In this document: positions 35,699-42,484 of the stretch, piece by piece
How positions within the stretch are numbered: the first letter of the stretch is position 1
Layout: each line of letters starts with the position of its first letter
Origin: CALARM01 sp964431735
Lineage (GTDB): Bacteria > Vulcanimicrobiota > SpSt-956 > JAKJGF01
Length of the DNA: 45,197 nucleotides
NCBI GenBank assembly: GCA_964431735.1
Contig: CAYSLJ010000042.1
Span: 1-45,197, forward strand
Direction: 5' to 3'
Notes under the pieces: model-generated
Seen by the model: the letters and a program-made list of their open reading frames with translations, nothing else
What the model was told of the DNA's origin: nothing
The model's database searches: none
Program-made: the position numbers and the translations under genes

Positions 35699-35707
35699 AT
35701 AATGACC

Positions 35708-35792
35708 TTGTAGTGCGTAAAGTGTAATGCGTTATGTGCAGGGATTAAACCCGTAACGCGTAACGCGTTACGCGTCACGACCACCTTCACGA
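35708..35792 (+). repeat. Element C copy: heptamer arrays around GCAGGGATTAAACCCG
   Basis: GTGCGTAAAGTGTAATGCG, GCAGGGATTAAACCCG, then GTAACGC, GTAACGC, GTTACGC, GTCACGA and CCACCTTCAC. A second copy is at 37056-37132 and a partial one at 45114-45147. Confidence 0.75.
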
Positions 35793-35836
35793 CTACTTAA
35801 ATTCTTATAAATTATATGATATGAAAGGAGAAGTCT

Positions 35837-36715
35837 ATGAAAAAAATATGTTTCTCTTCACTTATTATCCTGTTTTTAATAGTCTCTTTTTCTTTAAAAA
35901 TCTTTTCTCAGATGAATTCTTCGGAAGACAGTTCTTCAGAGGAGAGAGAAAATTCCCTTGTCAGGATCTTTGGTGTCGGAAATACTGAGAGCGGCAAAAT
36001 TACAAATGATGTAGTTCTCATATGCTCTGAAGGAACCGTGAGGGGAACTGTGACAAGCGACTGTGTTGTTATTTTCGGAAAACTCCATCTGAAAAGAGGT
36101 TCTGAAATACAGGGAGATCTTGTGGCAATTTGCAGTTCTATAGAGAGAGACAGAGGTGTAACGGTAAAAGGGGATACCGTAAATATTGCTTCCTATGAGA
36201 TGTCTGCTGTTCCGTCTTTTATTATGAGTGTTTTCAACAGCTGGGATATAGTTCTTGCTCTGATAATACTGCTCTTTTTCCGTACTTATGTCAGAGGTCT
36301 TACCGATAGATTTGTGTCCAACCCTGCTTCTTCGTTTATTGCAGGATTTCTCTGGTTAATAGGTTTCATACCTCTTATCATATTGCTTGCTGTAAGTATT
36401 ATAGGAATTTTATTTATTCCTCTTGTCCCTCTTCTGTATTTTCTGGGTTTTTCCTTCGGTTTTGCTGTTCTGGGCCATATTATTGGAGATAAAATTGCTT
36501 CTCTTACGGGAAAAGAATGTAAAGAACCTGCAAGATCTGTGATTGGTCTTTTCCTGGTATTGATAATATTCAAATTGATAGCTTTATTTCCTGTTCTCGG
36601 AGGACTTACCGTAGAGGTTATAAAAATGCTTGTAAGAACCTTCGGACTGGGATTGGTTATAATGACTTTATGGGAAGCATCGAAGAAGAAGTCTTTCAGA
36701 AGCAGTAAATCGTGA
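35837..36715 (+). CDS. Membrane protein with exported polymer-forming (bactofilin-like) beta domain
   Basis: A signal/anchor (residues 2-24) leads to a polar segment and a short beta-helix-like stretch (about 42-120) with repeating hydrophobic steps: DVVLICSEGTVRGTV, DCVVIFGKLHLKRGSEIQGDLV, GVTVKGDTVNI. This resembles polymer-forming cytoskeletal/bactofilin repeats. At least four membrane helices follow (about 137-270). Similar proteins are often found beside ECF sigma/anti-sigma pairs, and here it follows one, suggesting an envelope stress or surface role (inference). AAAGGAGAAG precedes the ATG. The TGA stop lies in a GTGAGTA array. Confidence 0.7.
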   Translation: MKKICFSSLIILFLIVSFSLKIFSQMNSSEDSSSEERENSLVRIFGVGNTESGKITNDVVLICSEGTVRGTVTSDCVVIFGKLHLKRGSEIQGDLVAICSSIERDRGVTVKGDTVNIASYEMSAVPSFIMSVFNSWDIVLALIILLFFRTYVRGLTDRFVSNPASSFIAGFLWLIGFIPLIILLAVSIIGILFIPLVPLLYFLGFSFGFAVLGHIIGDKIASLTGKECKEPARSVIGLFLVLIIFKLIALFPVLGGLTVEVIKMLVRTFGLGLVIMTLWEASKKKSFRSSKS

Positions 36716-36760
36716 GTAGTGAGTAGTGAAAAGTGAATGGTGAAAAGTGAAAAGTGAGTA
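36712..36760 (+). repeat. GTGAGTA/GTGAAAA heptamer array beginning within the stop codon
   Basis: CGTGAGTAGTGAGTAGTGAA then GTGAATG, GTGAAAA, GTGAAAA and GTGAGTA. The upstream gene's TGA (36713-36715) is in the first unit. Confidence 0.85.
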
Positions 36761-36783
36761 ATATTTTATTCTTTTCACTTTTT
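36742..36783 (+). terminator. Hairpin built on the heptamer array
   Basis: GAAAAGTGAAAAG (36742-36754) pairs with CTTTTCACTTTTT (36771-36783), 12 of 13 positions, followed by an AT-rich run. A plausible terminator for the gene ending at 36715. Confidence 0.5.
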
Positions 36784-36792
36784 ATTCTTATA

Positions 36793-36855
36793 AAAAATCC
36801 TTTCATAAAGGAGCAATTTTAGAAAAAGAATAAAATATTTTATGAGAGGATTTTT
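36793..36855. terminator. 17-bp-arm hairpin with T-rich tail
   Basis: AAAAATCCTTTCATAAA (36793-36809) and TTTATGAGAGGATTTTT (36839-36855) pair at 16 of 17 positions with a 29-nt loop, then CTTTTCTC. It stands in the 440-bp gap 36716-37155, which otherwise holds repeats only. Confidence 0.5.
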
Positions 36856-36947
36856 CTTTTCTCAGGCGAATGTCCGATGAATTATCCGGTGACCGGAGTA
36901 TGAATTTTTTTAACATTCCATCACTGGTTGCTGGAAGCATTCTACAA

Positions 36948-37052
36948 TTACTGAGGTGAGCATAAATAATAAATATATGCTCTCGTGACGCGTAACGCGT
37001 AACGCGTGACGGGAGGAAGACCTTTATTAAATGCTTATGCTCAGGTCAGTAA
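36948..37052 (+). repeat. Dispersed element B, best copy (MITE-like)
   Basis: Terminal inverted repeats TTACTGAGGTGAGCATAAAT and ATGCTTATGCTCAGGTCAGTAA enclose AATAAATATATGCTCTCG, GTGACGCGTAACGCGTAACG-type heptamers (36984-37012) and GACGGGAGGAAG. No ORF inside. Confidence 0.75.
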
Positions 37053-37055
37053 TAA

Positions 37056-37132
37056 TCGTAATGCGTAAAGTGTAATACCTGATGCGCAGGGATTAAACCC
37101 GTCACTTGTCACGCTTTACGCGTCACCTTCAC
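37056..37132 (+). repeat. Element C copy next to element B
   Basis: ATGCGTAAAGTGTAATACC, GCAGGGATTAAACCCG, then degenerate GTCACTTGTCACGC and TTTACGCGTCACC, and CTTCAC. It follows element B by 4 bp and lies upstream of the permease gene. Confidence 0.7.
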
Positions 37133-37155
37133 TTATTCAGGAGGCTATAATTCAT

Positions 37156-38496
37156 ATGAAAAGACGAATCATTCAGGTAGAAGAAAAAGTCCCCTTTTTA
37201 CAGGGATTACCTTTAAGTTTTCAACATTTGTTTGCCATGTTCGGTGCCTCTGTGCTGGTACCTTTTCTTTTCAATCAGGCAGCAAGAACTGCCTCCGGCA
37301 ATCCTGACCTTGTAATAATTGACCCTGCACTGGTTTTACTTATGAACGGCATAGGCACTTTAATTTATCTCTTTGTATGCAAAGGTAAAGCACCGGCTTT
37401 TCTGGGATCCAGTTTTGCCTTTATAGGCCCTGCTACTGCAGTGATTTTGAGTTCTCCGGATTATCAGGGAAATTTCTCAAAAGCCCTGGGAGGATTTATA
37501 GTATCAGGTTTGATTTTTATGACAGTAGCCGGTATTATCGGACGGGCAGGAACTAAATGGATTAATGTGCTCCTTCCTCCTGCCGCTATGGGGCCTGTTG
37601 TTGCACTTATAGGCCTTGAACTTGCAAGAACAGCGGCAGACATGTCAGGTCTTTTACCTGACAAATCCGGCGTGTATAATAATTATGCTATTATAGTATC
37701 TATGTTTACTCTGTCTATGGTTATTTTCGGCTCTATTCTCTTCAGAGGTTTCATGGCCATTATCCCTGTACTTATTGCTGTTTTATCCGGTTACGGACTT
37801 TCCGCACTATTAAATATATATCATCCGGGACTTGTCAATTATTCTGCCATAACAGAGAAAAGCTGGTTTTTTATTCCGAAAATGGTTCTTCCTGTTTTTG
37901 ATGTAAATGCCATATTAATAATAATTCCTGCTGCCCTTGTCGTAATGTCAGAACATATAGGACATCTTTTTGTAACCGGCCAGATTGTAGGAAGGGATCT
38001 TGTAAAAGATCCAGGTCTTCACAGATCTCTCTTCAGTGACGGCATTTCAACTGCTTTATCAGGATGTGCCGGTTCCGTTCCTACCACTACTTACGGGGAA
38101 AATATGGGTGTAATGGCCATTACGGGGGTATACAGCGTATGGGTTATAGGAGGGGCGGCAGTTATTTCGATTATTATGGCTTTCTTCGGTAAACTTTCCG
38201 GTGCCATTTCAAGTATTCCCATTCCGGTTATGGGAGGAGTAAGTTTACTTTTATTCGGCGTAATCGCCGCATCCGGCATAAGAATGCTTGTAGAAGCTCA
38301 TGTGGATTACAGTAAAACAAGAAATCTGACTCTTACTGCCATAGTATTTATTGCCGGTATAAGCGGAGTAACCATTAATATCGGAGAAGTCGGTCTTACA
38401 GGTATGGCTCTCGCCACCGTTACAGGTATGGTATTGAGCCTCATATTTTATGTTCTTGATAAATTACATCTGACAAATGAAATCGAAAAAAAGTAA
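37156..38496 (+). CDS. uraA: Uracil/xanthine permease (NCS2 family)
   Basis: 446 residues with about 12-14 hydrophobic segments. Family marks are the N-terminal FQHLFAMFGASVLVPFLF, the substrate-site GSSFAFIGPATAV and the acidic-site segments MSEHIGHLF and TTTYGENMGVMAITGVYS, as in UraA/PyrP-type proton-coupled uracil importers. Length fits. CAGGAGGCTATAA precedes the ATG. I see no pyrimidine-responsive attenuator upstream; the gap holds repeats. Uracil is the likeliest substrate, other nucleobases possible. Confidence 0.88.
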   Translation: MKRRIIQVEEKVPFLQGLPLSFQHLFAMFGASVLVPFLFNQAARTASGNPDLVIIDPALVLLMNGIGTLIYLFVCKGKAPAFLGSSFAFIGPATAVILSSPDYQGNFSKALGGFIVSGLIFMTVAGIIGRAGTKWINVLLPPAAMGPVVALIGLELARTAADMSGLLPDKSGVYNNYAIIVSMFTLSMVIFGSILFRGFMAIIPVLIAVLSGYGLSALLNIYHPGLVNYSAITEKSWFFIPKMVLPVFDVNAILIIIPAALVVMSEHIGHLFVTGQIVGRDLVKDPGLHRSLFSDGISTALSGCAGSVPTTTYGENMGVMAITGVYSVWVIGGAAVISIIMAFFGKLSGAISSIPIPVMGGVSLLLFGVIAASGIRMLVEAHVDYSKTRNLTLTAIVFIAGISGVTINIGEVGLTGMALATVTGMVLSLIFYVLDKLHLTNEIEKK

Positions 38497-38574
38497 AAAT
38501 TATACACAGGGAAAAAAACATATGACGGATATTTAACTGAAACACCCGGGTAAGACAGCTAAATTTATTTTTTA

Positions 38575-38751
38575 TCATTTTTTATCTTTTGTTTCCTGTC
38601 CGAGATGTTTTTGCATCAGACGTAAATAGAAATACTCCTGCATCATTCGATCATCAGGAAATTCATTCATTGCTTTTTCCCATAACATCTGTTTTGTTTC
38701 ACCTGATAGTACTTTATTTACAGGATTGTTACTTATTTCTTTAACTTTCAC
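38575..38751 (-). CDS. Small 58-residue helical protein
   Basis: GAGGAG lies 9 bp upstream of a GTG at 38749-38751, giving a 58-residue protein (VKVKEISNNPVNKVLSG...). The frame is open further upstream to an ATG at 38940, but that part is low-complexity, has no ribosome site and includes a degenerate heptamer repeat. The core LWEKAMNEFPDDRMMQEYFY looks like a helical hairpin. I do not recognise a family. The stop lies 78 bp past the convergent permease gene. Confidence 0.5.
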   Translation of the reverse strand: MKVKEISNNPVNKVLSGETKQMLWEKAMNEFPDDRMMQEYFYLRLMQKHLGQETKDKK

Positions 38752-39032
38752 AAGTAAAAATCTCCTCTTTAAGTCATAATTGTTATTCTCCCTGTCTCTC
38801 ACTAAAGTAGCTAACTTTAATATTATAACATAAAAATTATAATGATTAAATAGGGTGAAAAAATTTATTTTAAATGTACACGACTTATTTGATGGGAAAG
38901 TGAGCTGTGAGTCGTGAAGATTTTCTCCTTCACCCTTCATAAAACTTCATCATTTTCATATAAATACATAAATTTCTTCTTATTGATAAAAATTTTTTTG
39001 TAGTGAAAATTACGCATTTGCGAATAAAGTGT

Positions 39033-39061
39033 TTGACAAAGAATTAACAGGAATTTATAAT
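39033..39061 (+). promoter_or_regulatory. Perfect consensus sigma-70 promoter
   Basis: TTGACA (39033-39038), 17-bp spacer, TATAAT (39056-39061). The expected transcript begins near 39068, only about 13 bases before the TTG start at 39081, so the leader holds little more than the GGGGTGAT ribosome site. Confidence 0.85.
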
Positions 39062-39080
39062 AATTTACGGGGTGATAAAA

Positions 39081-39518
39081 TTGGACAAAAAAGAAGTAAT
39101 TATAAAGAAATATACAAACAGAAGGCTTTATAATACGGAAGAAAGCAGGTATATGAAACTTGACGAGATAGCCGCCATCATTCGTAACGGCTGTGATATA
39201 AAGGTTATAGACAGCGGTACCGATGAAGATATAACAAAACAGATACTGGCACAGATAATACTGGAAGAAGAAAAAAATAAGAAAGATTTGCTCCCTTCGT
39301 CTCTTCTGTATCAGATAATCAGATCCAATCAGGAATTTACAAAGGATTTTTTTGAGAATTATCTTACAATGGCTATGGAATCCTATTTTTTTTACAGGGA
39401 TGCAATGGAAAAGAGACTGAAAGAAATGACTGACATAAGCAAACTTCCTTTTGAAATGGGAGATATTTTTATGAAATCCTTCGGCTTTATGGGAAGTAGC
39501 CATAAAGATAATAAATAA
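39081..39518 (+). CDS. phaR: PhaR-type polyhydroxyalkanoate synthesis regulator
   Basis: The N-terminal ~65 residues (IIKKYTNRRLYNTEESRYM, LDEIAAIIRNG, DIKVIDSGTDEDIT) match the PHB/PHA accumulation regulator DNA-binding domain; the following ILAQIILEEE matches the next conserved segment. Such proteins repress phasin and PHA genes and bind the polymer. The C-terminal helical part is about 75 residues. I chose TTG 39081, 6 bp after GGGGTG, over GTG 39072, which would overlap that site. No PHA synthase or phasin is in the window, so the role in this organism is open. Confidence 0.8.
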   Translation: MDKKEVIIKKYTNRRLYNTEESRYMKLDEIAAIIRNGCDIKVIDSGTDEDITKQILAQIILEEEKNKKDLLPSSLLYQIIRSNQEFTKDFFENYLTMAMESYFFYRDAMEKRLKEMTDISKLPFEMGDIFMKSFGFMGSSHKDNK

Positions 39519-39660
39519 TTTTTATTGTTTAATTCATTAATATGTGATAATATTGTGAAACTAAATAGATTGTAAAAGTTAACAATTTATTAACATAAAT
39601 GTGATTCAAGTCTTGGATATTTATGATATATTATTATTTAGCTAGATATTTCATCTGTAT

Positions 39661-39681
39661 CCTCGCGTCACGCGTCACGAT
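39661..39681 (+). repeat. Short GCGTCAC heptamer array
   Basis: CCTCGCGTCACGCGTCACGA: two GCGTCAC units with the same CCTC lead and GATATA exit as element A, directly upstream of the hydrolase ribosome site. Confidence 0.8.
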
Positions 39682-39703
39682 ATAGAAAAATGAGGTGATT
39701 TAA

Positions 39704-41317
39704 TTGAAGATAGAGGGAGCCGATAAACCGCTTATCCAGTATTTTACAAAAGCCAGGGGCGGAGAACTAAAGGAACGGACCGGTGATAAGGTTGATTTTG
39801 GTAATTTTAAAGGAGATAATTTTGTTGCCGACCTTATCCATATGAAACAGATGGCTGCAAATTCTGTAACTAAAGCATTTATTATGCCCGGAAATGCTTC
39901 GGCTGGAGTGGTGGCAAGAAATGAAACACCTGTAGTTATTGTTCATGGCACAGGCTTCGGTGAAGAATCCATTTCAGCTTATAAGGATGCAGCTCTTGAG
40001 ACCGGCCATCCTGCGGAACTGACCACTTATACCACCATTAAAGAAGGAGAACCGATGGAACAGTCCGGTCAGCTGGTATCCAGGAATATAAATAATGCCA
40101 GAATGGAAATATCCAGAAAACATCTTGAAGAATTATCATCATGTAAAGATGATCCTGAAGAATTGAAGGAATATTTCGGAATGTCTTCCGATTTTTACGG
40201 ACGCCATGATGAAAGAGTGGACAGAGTAGTTTCTCTTATGCCGGCCCTTATTGATAAAATGGAAGATCTTCTTGAGAACGATAAAGACGAATTACTTAAA
40301 ACCTTCAGCGGCAGGACTAAAGAAATAGAAAAATCTCTTGCAGAACACGTAAGGAAAGCCGGATACAGCGATAAAAAAGTTGCTGCCAGAGTGGCCGGAG
40401 AAATTATGGATGTTATAGCACCGAAAGCAGTAATTGTAGGACACAGTATGGGAGGTTTTGTATCTTATACTCTTGCTCTTAATCCGAAAGCAGGAGATAA
40501 AAGTGATTTTACCTATGATGGCGCAAACGGAGTATCAACAGTAATAACCCTTTCTTCACCTGTAGGAAAGGGAGTAAACAAAACTCTTCCCGGCGGCCTT
40601 GCCAATTATGCTTATACTCTTTTAGAAAAGAATGTCCTGGATCCTATGGAAACATTCCCGGGAATGCAGTTTTCTATGGTTAATCCTTTCTTCAATATGT
40701 GGTACAGTTATAACAAAGAACTTACAAAAGAAATGTATAAAAATAGTGCTTTAATCGGTTCTGTTTATATGAATCCCATTATTCACCTGATGAAGCCCGG
40801 TTATGAACAGATTACAGAAGGTTCTGACTTTATAAAGAAATATGTAGATAATAAAAAAGTGCCTGACGGAGTAACTGTAATTGCGATTTCCAACAGACAT
40901 GACGGGGTTTCAGAACAGGATCGTTCTATGGTAGATGAAAAACAGCCCAATGCACATAATCTGGATGCAGAAATTACCATAAAACCTGAAGAACTGAAAA
41001 ATCCCAAATCTACAGTTCCTACACTTGCACATATGAAAATGGCTCTTTATCCCTTTGAACATGGAGAAGAATTCAGAAAAGAAGTAATGGAAGATCCGAA
41101 ACATATAACCAGAATTCTTGATCCGGCAAATTATGATGGTGTAAGGTGGAAGTGTCTTTCAGTATTAAAAGAAGATTTAGAGAAAGACCCGGCTATGTTC
41201 CGGAAGGCTGAATTTAAACCTGTCCTTGAAAAAATAAGATCTGTGGCATCAGAAGAGATGCCGTTTGCAGATTCTCCTTCATATATAGCCAGGCAAATAC
41301 TTGATAAACTTGGATAA
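39704..41317 (+). CDS. Alpha/beta hydrolase (lipase-like)
   Basis: VVIVHGTGFGEES gives the oxyanion-hole region after the first strand, and VIVGHSMGGF holds the nucleophile (Ser248) of an esterase/lipase elbow. Candidates for acid and base are in ISNRHDGVS and LAHMKMALYPFEHG. A ~150-residue insertion between the oxyanion strand and the elbow is helical and charged (cap-like). There is no signal peptide. The first ~45 residues are polar. The start is TTG with GAGGTGATTTAA ahead of it. Five bases separate it from the TPR gene, so they form one unit. Substrate unknown; a link to PHA breakdown from the nearby phaR is speculative. Confidence 0.65.
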   Translation: MKIEGADKPLIQYFTKARGGELKERTGDKVDFGNFKGDNFVADLIHMKQMAANSVTKAFIMPGNASAGVVARNETPVVIVHGTGFGEESISAYKDAALETGHPAELTTYTTIKEGEPMEQSGQLVSRNINNARMEISRKHLEELSSCKDDPEELKEYFGMSSDFYGRHDERVDRVVSLMPALIDKMEDLLENDKDELLKTFSGRTKEIEKSLAEHVRKAGYSDKKVAARVAGEIMDVIAPKAVIVGHSMGGFVSYTLALNPKAGDKSDFTYDGANGVSTVITLSSPVGKGVNKTLPGGLANYAYTLLEKNVLDPMETFPGMQFSMVNPFFNMWYSYNKELTKEMYKNSALIGSVYMNPIIHLMKPGYEQITEGSDFIKKYVDNKKVPDGVTVIAISNRHDGVSEQDRSMVDEKQPNAHNLDAEITIKPEELKNPKSTVPTLAHMKMALYPFEHGEEFRKEVMEDPKHITRILDPANYDGVRWKCLSVLKEDLEKDPAMFRKAEFKPVLEKIRSVASEEMPFADSPSYIARQILDKLG

Positions 41318-41322
41318 TTGAA

Positions 41323-42375
41323 ATGTTTGATTTTATAAAAAGGTTATTTTCTCCCGATCCGAAAGATTTATATCGTATGGGAGAAGTTTTTATTTTAAGA
41401 GGAGATTATAGTAGTGCTCTGAAGTGTTATGATCAGATTATGGAACTGGAACCTGCCAATATATTTATATTGAAGAAAAAGAGTACTCTCCTCTTTTCCC
41501 TTGGTATGTATAAAGAAGTGCTCGACACTATTGATGTGCTTCTGAATATTGAACCGGAAGATATAGATGGTCTTAACGGAAAAGCTTTAACCATGGCAAG
41601 ACAGGAGAAATATGATGAATCAATCAGTTTTTACGACAAAGTACTTGCCCTGAAGCCAGGTAACCTTGAAGCTCTTATTGGTAAGGCTTTTTCTCTTTAT
41701 TCATGGGGAAAATACAGTGAAGTTATAACATGTACAGAACATATTCTTGTTATAGATGCAGGTAATTCAAATACATGGACTACAAGAGCAATGGCTCTTT
41801 CTGCTCTCGGCAGGCTTGATGAAGCAATTGACTGTTATAACAGAGCTCTGGCTATTGAACCGAACCATATAGATGCATGGACAGGGAAAGCTATGGCACT
41901 GTCTGCTCAGGGAAAATATGAAGAAGGAGTTAAATGCCAGCGTAAAGCTATTGAATTAACTTCTTCTCTTCTCCCTTCCCTTGAGCCTCAGACAGACACT
42001 GTTAACGGAGCGGAAGGTATGTTCGGTTACGATAAAACAAATCCTATTCCTGTGTGCCTTCAGGACGGTCAGCTTGATTATCTGGCCACACTTCAATGTG
42101 AGTGCTGTTGTCCCTTTGATTTTCATCGTACAGGAAGTTTCGGCACAGGCCCTGACGGCCATATTATAGACGGATATGAGCTTGTGTGCAGAAGCAAAAA
42201 ACATCATATAACTCTTTATATGGATATGTACCATGAAGGCGCCAGTTCATTGCTTCCTGAAGGTCTTTCCAGAGGAACAGAAAAGGGTGCCGGTCTTCCG
42301 TTCTATGTGGAGAATTTTCCTCATGGACTGGCCGGTGCTATTAAAGAATCCGAAAAGTTGCATGTGAAATCTTAA
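41323..42375 (+). CDS. TPR-repeat protein with Cys-rich C-terminal domain
   Basis: Residues 9-215 contain six tetratricopeptide repeats (A.KCYDQIMELEPANIFI, SISFYDKVLALKPGNLEA, AIDCYNRALAIEPNHIDAW). Residues 230-350 are a distinct domain with CECCCPFDFHR, a later Cys in LVCRSKKHH, and a C-terminal PFYVENFPHGL, suggesting a metal site (inference). I do not recognise this C-terminal domain. TPRs bind proteins, and the tight coupling to the hydrolase gene suggests joint action. Confidence 0.75.
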   Translation: MFDFIKRLFSPDPKDLYRMGEVFILRGDYSSALKCYDQIMELEPANIFILKKKSTLLFSLGMYKEVLDTIDVLLNIEPEDIDGLNGKALTMARQEKYDESISFYDKVLALKPGNLEALIGKAFSLYSWGKYSEVITCTEHILVIDAGNSNTWTTRAMALSALGRLDEAIDCYNRALAIEPNHIDAWTGKAMALSAQGKYEEGVKCQRKAIELTSSLLPSLEPQTDTVNGAEGMFGYDKTNPIPVCLQDGQLDYLATLQCECCCPFDFHRTGSFGTGPDGHIIDGYELVCRSKKHHITLYMDMYHEGASSLLPEGLSRGTEKGAGLPFYVENFPHGLAGAIKESEKLHVKS

Positions 42376-42484
42376 GGGACTGTAAGAAAATAACTCTGGC
42401 AAATTATGGTTTTTCTCCTCGCGTCACGCGTTACGCGTTACGCGTCACGATTGTAAATATGATAAGGTTATTTTTTTACAACCC
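42375..42484. repeat. Element A copy filling the gap between convergent genes
   Basis: GGGACTGTAAGAAAATAACTC and GGTTATTTTTTTACAACCCC are inverted arms around CTCTGGCAAATT, CCTCGCGTCACGCGTTACG (array 42420-42450) and GATTGTAAATATGAT. It runs from the stop of one gene to the stop of the other, so it could serve as a bidirectional terminator. Confidence 0.75.

Noticed and set aside
36863..37155. Riboswitch or PyrR-type attenuator ahead of the uracil permease
   Set aside because: The upstream region is made of elements B and C; no conserved attenuator or ligand-binding fold is recognisable.
38752..38940. Longer 121-residue form of the small protein
   Set aside because: The extra part is low-complexity, has no ribosome site at its ATG and includes a degenerate heptamer repeat, while the internal GTG has a good site.
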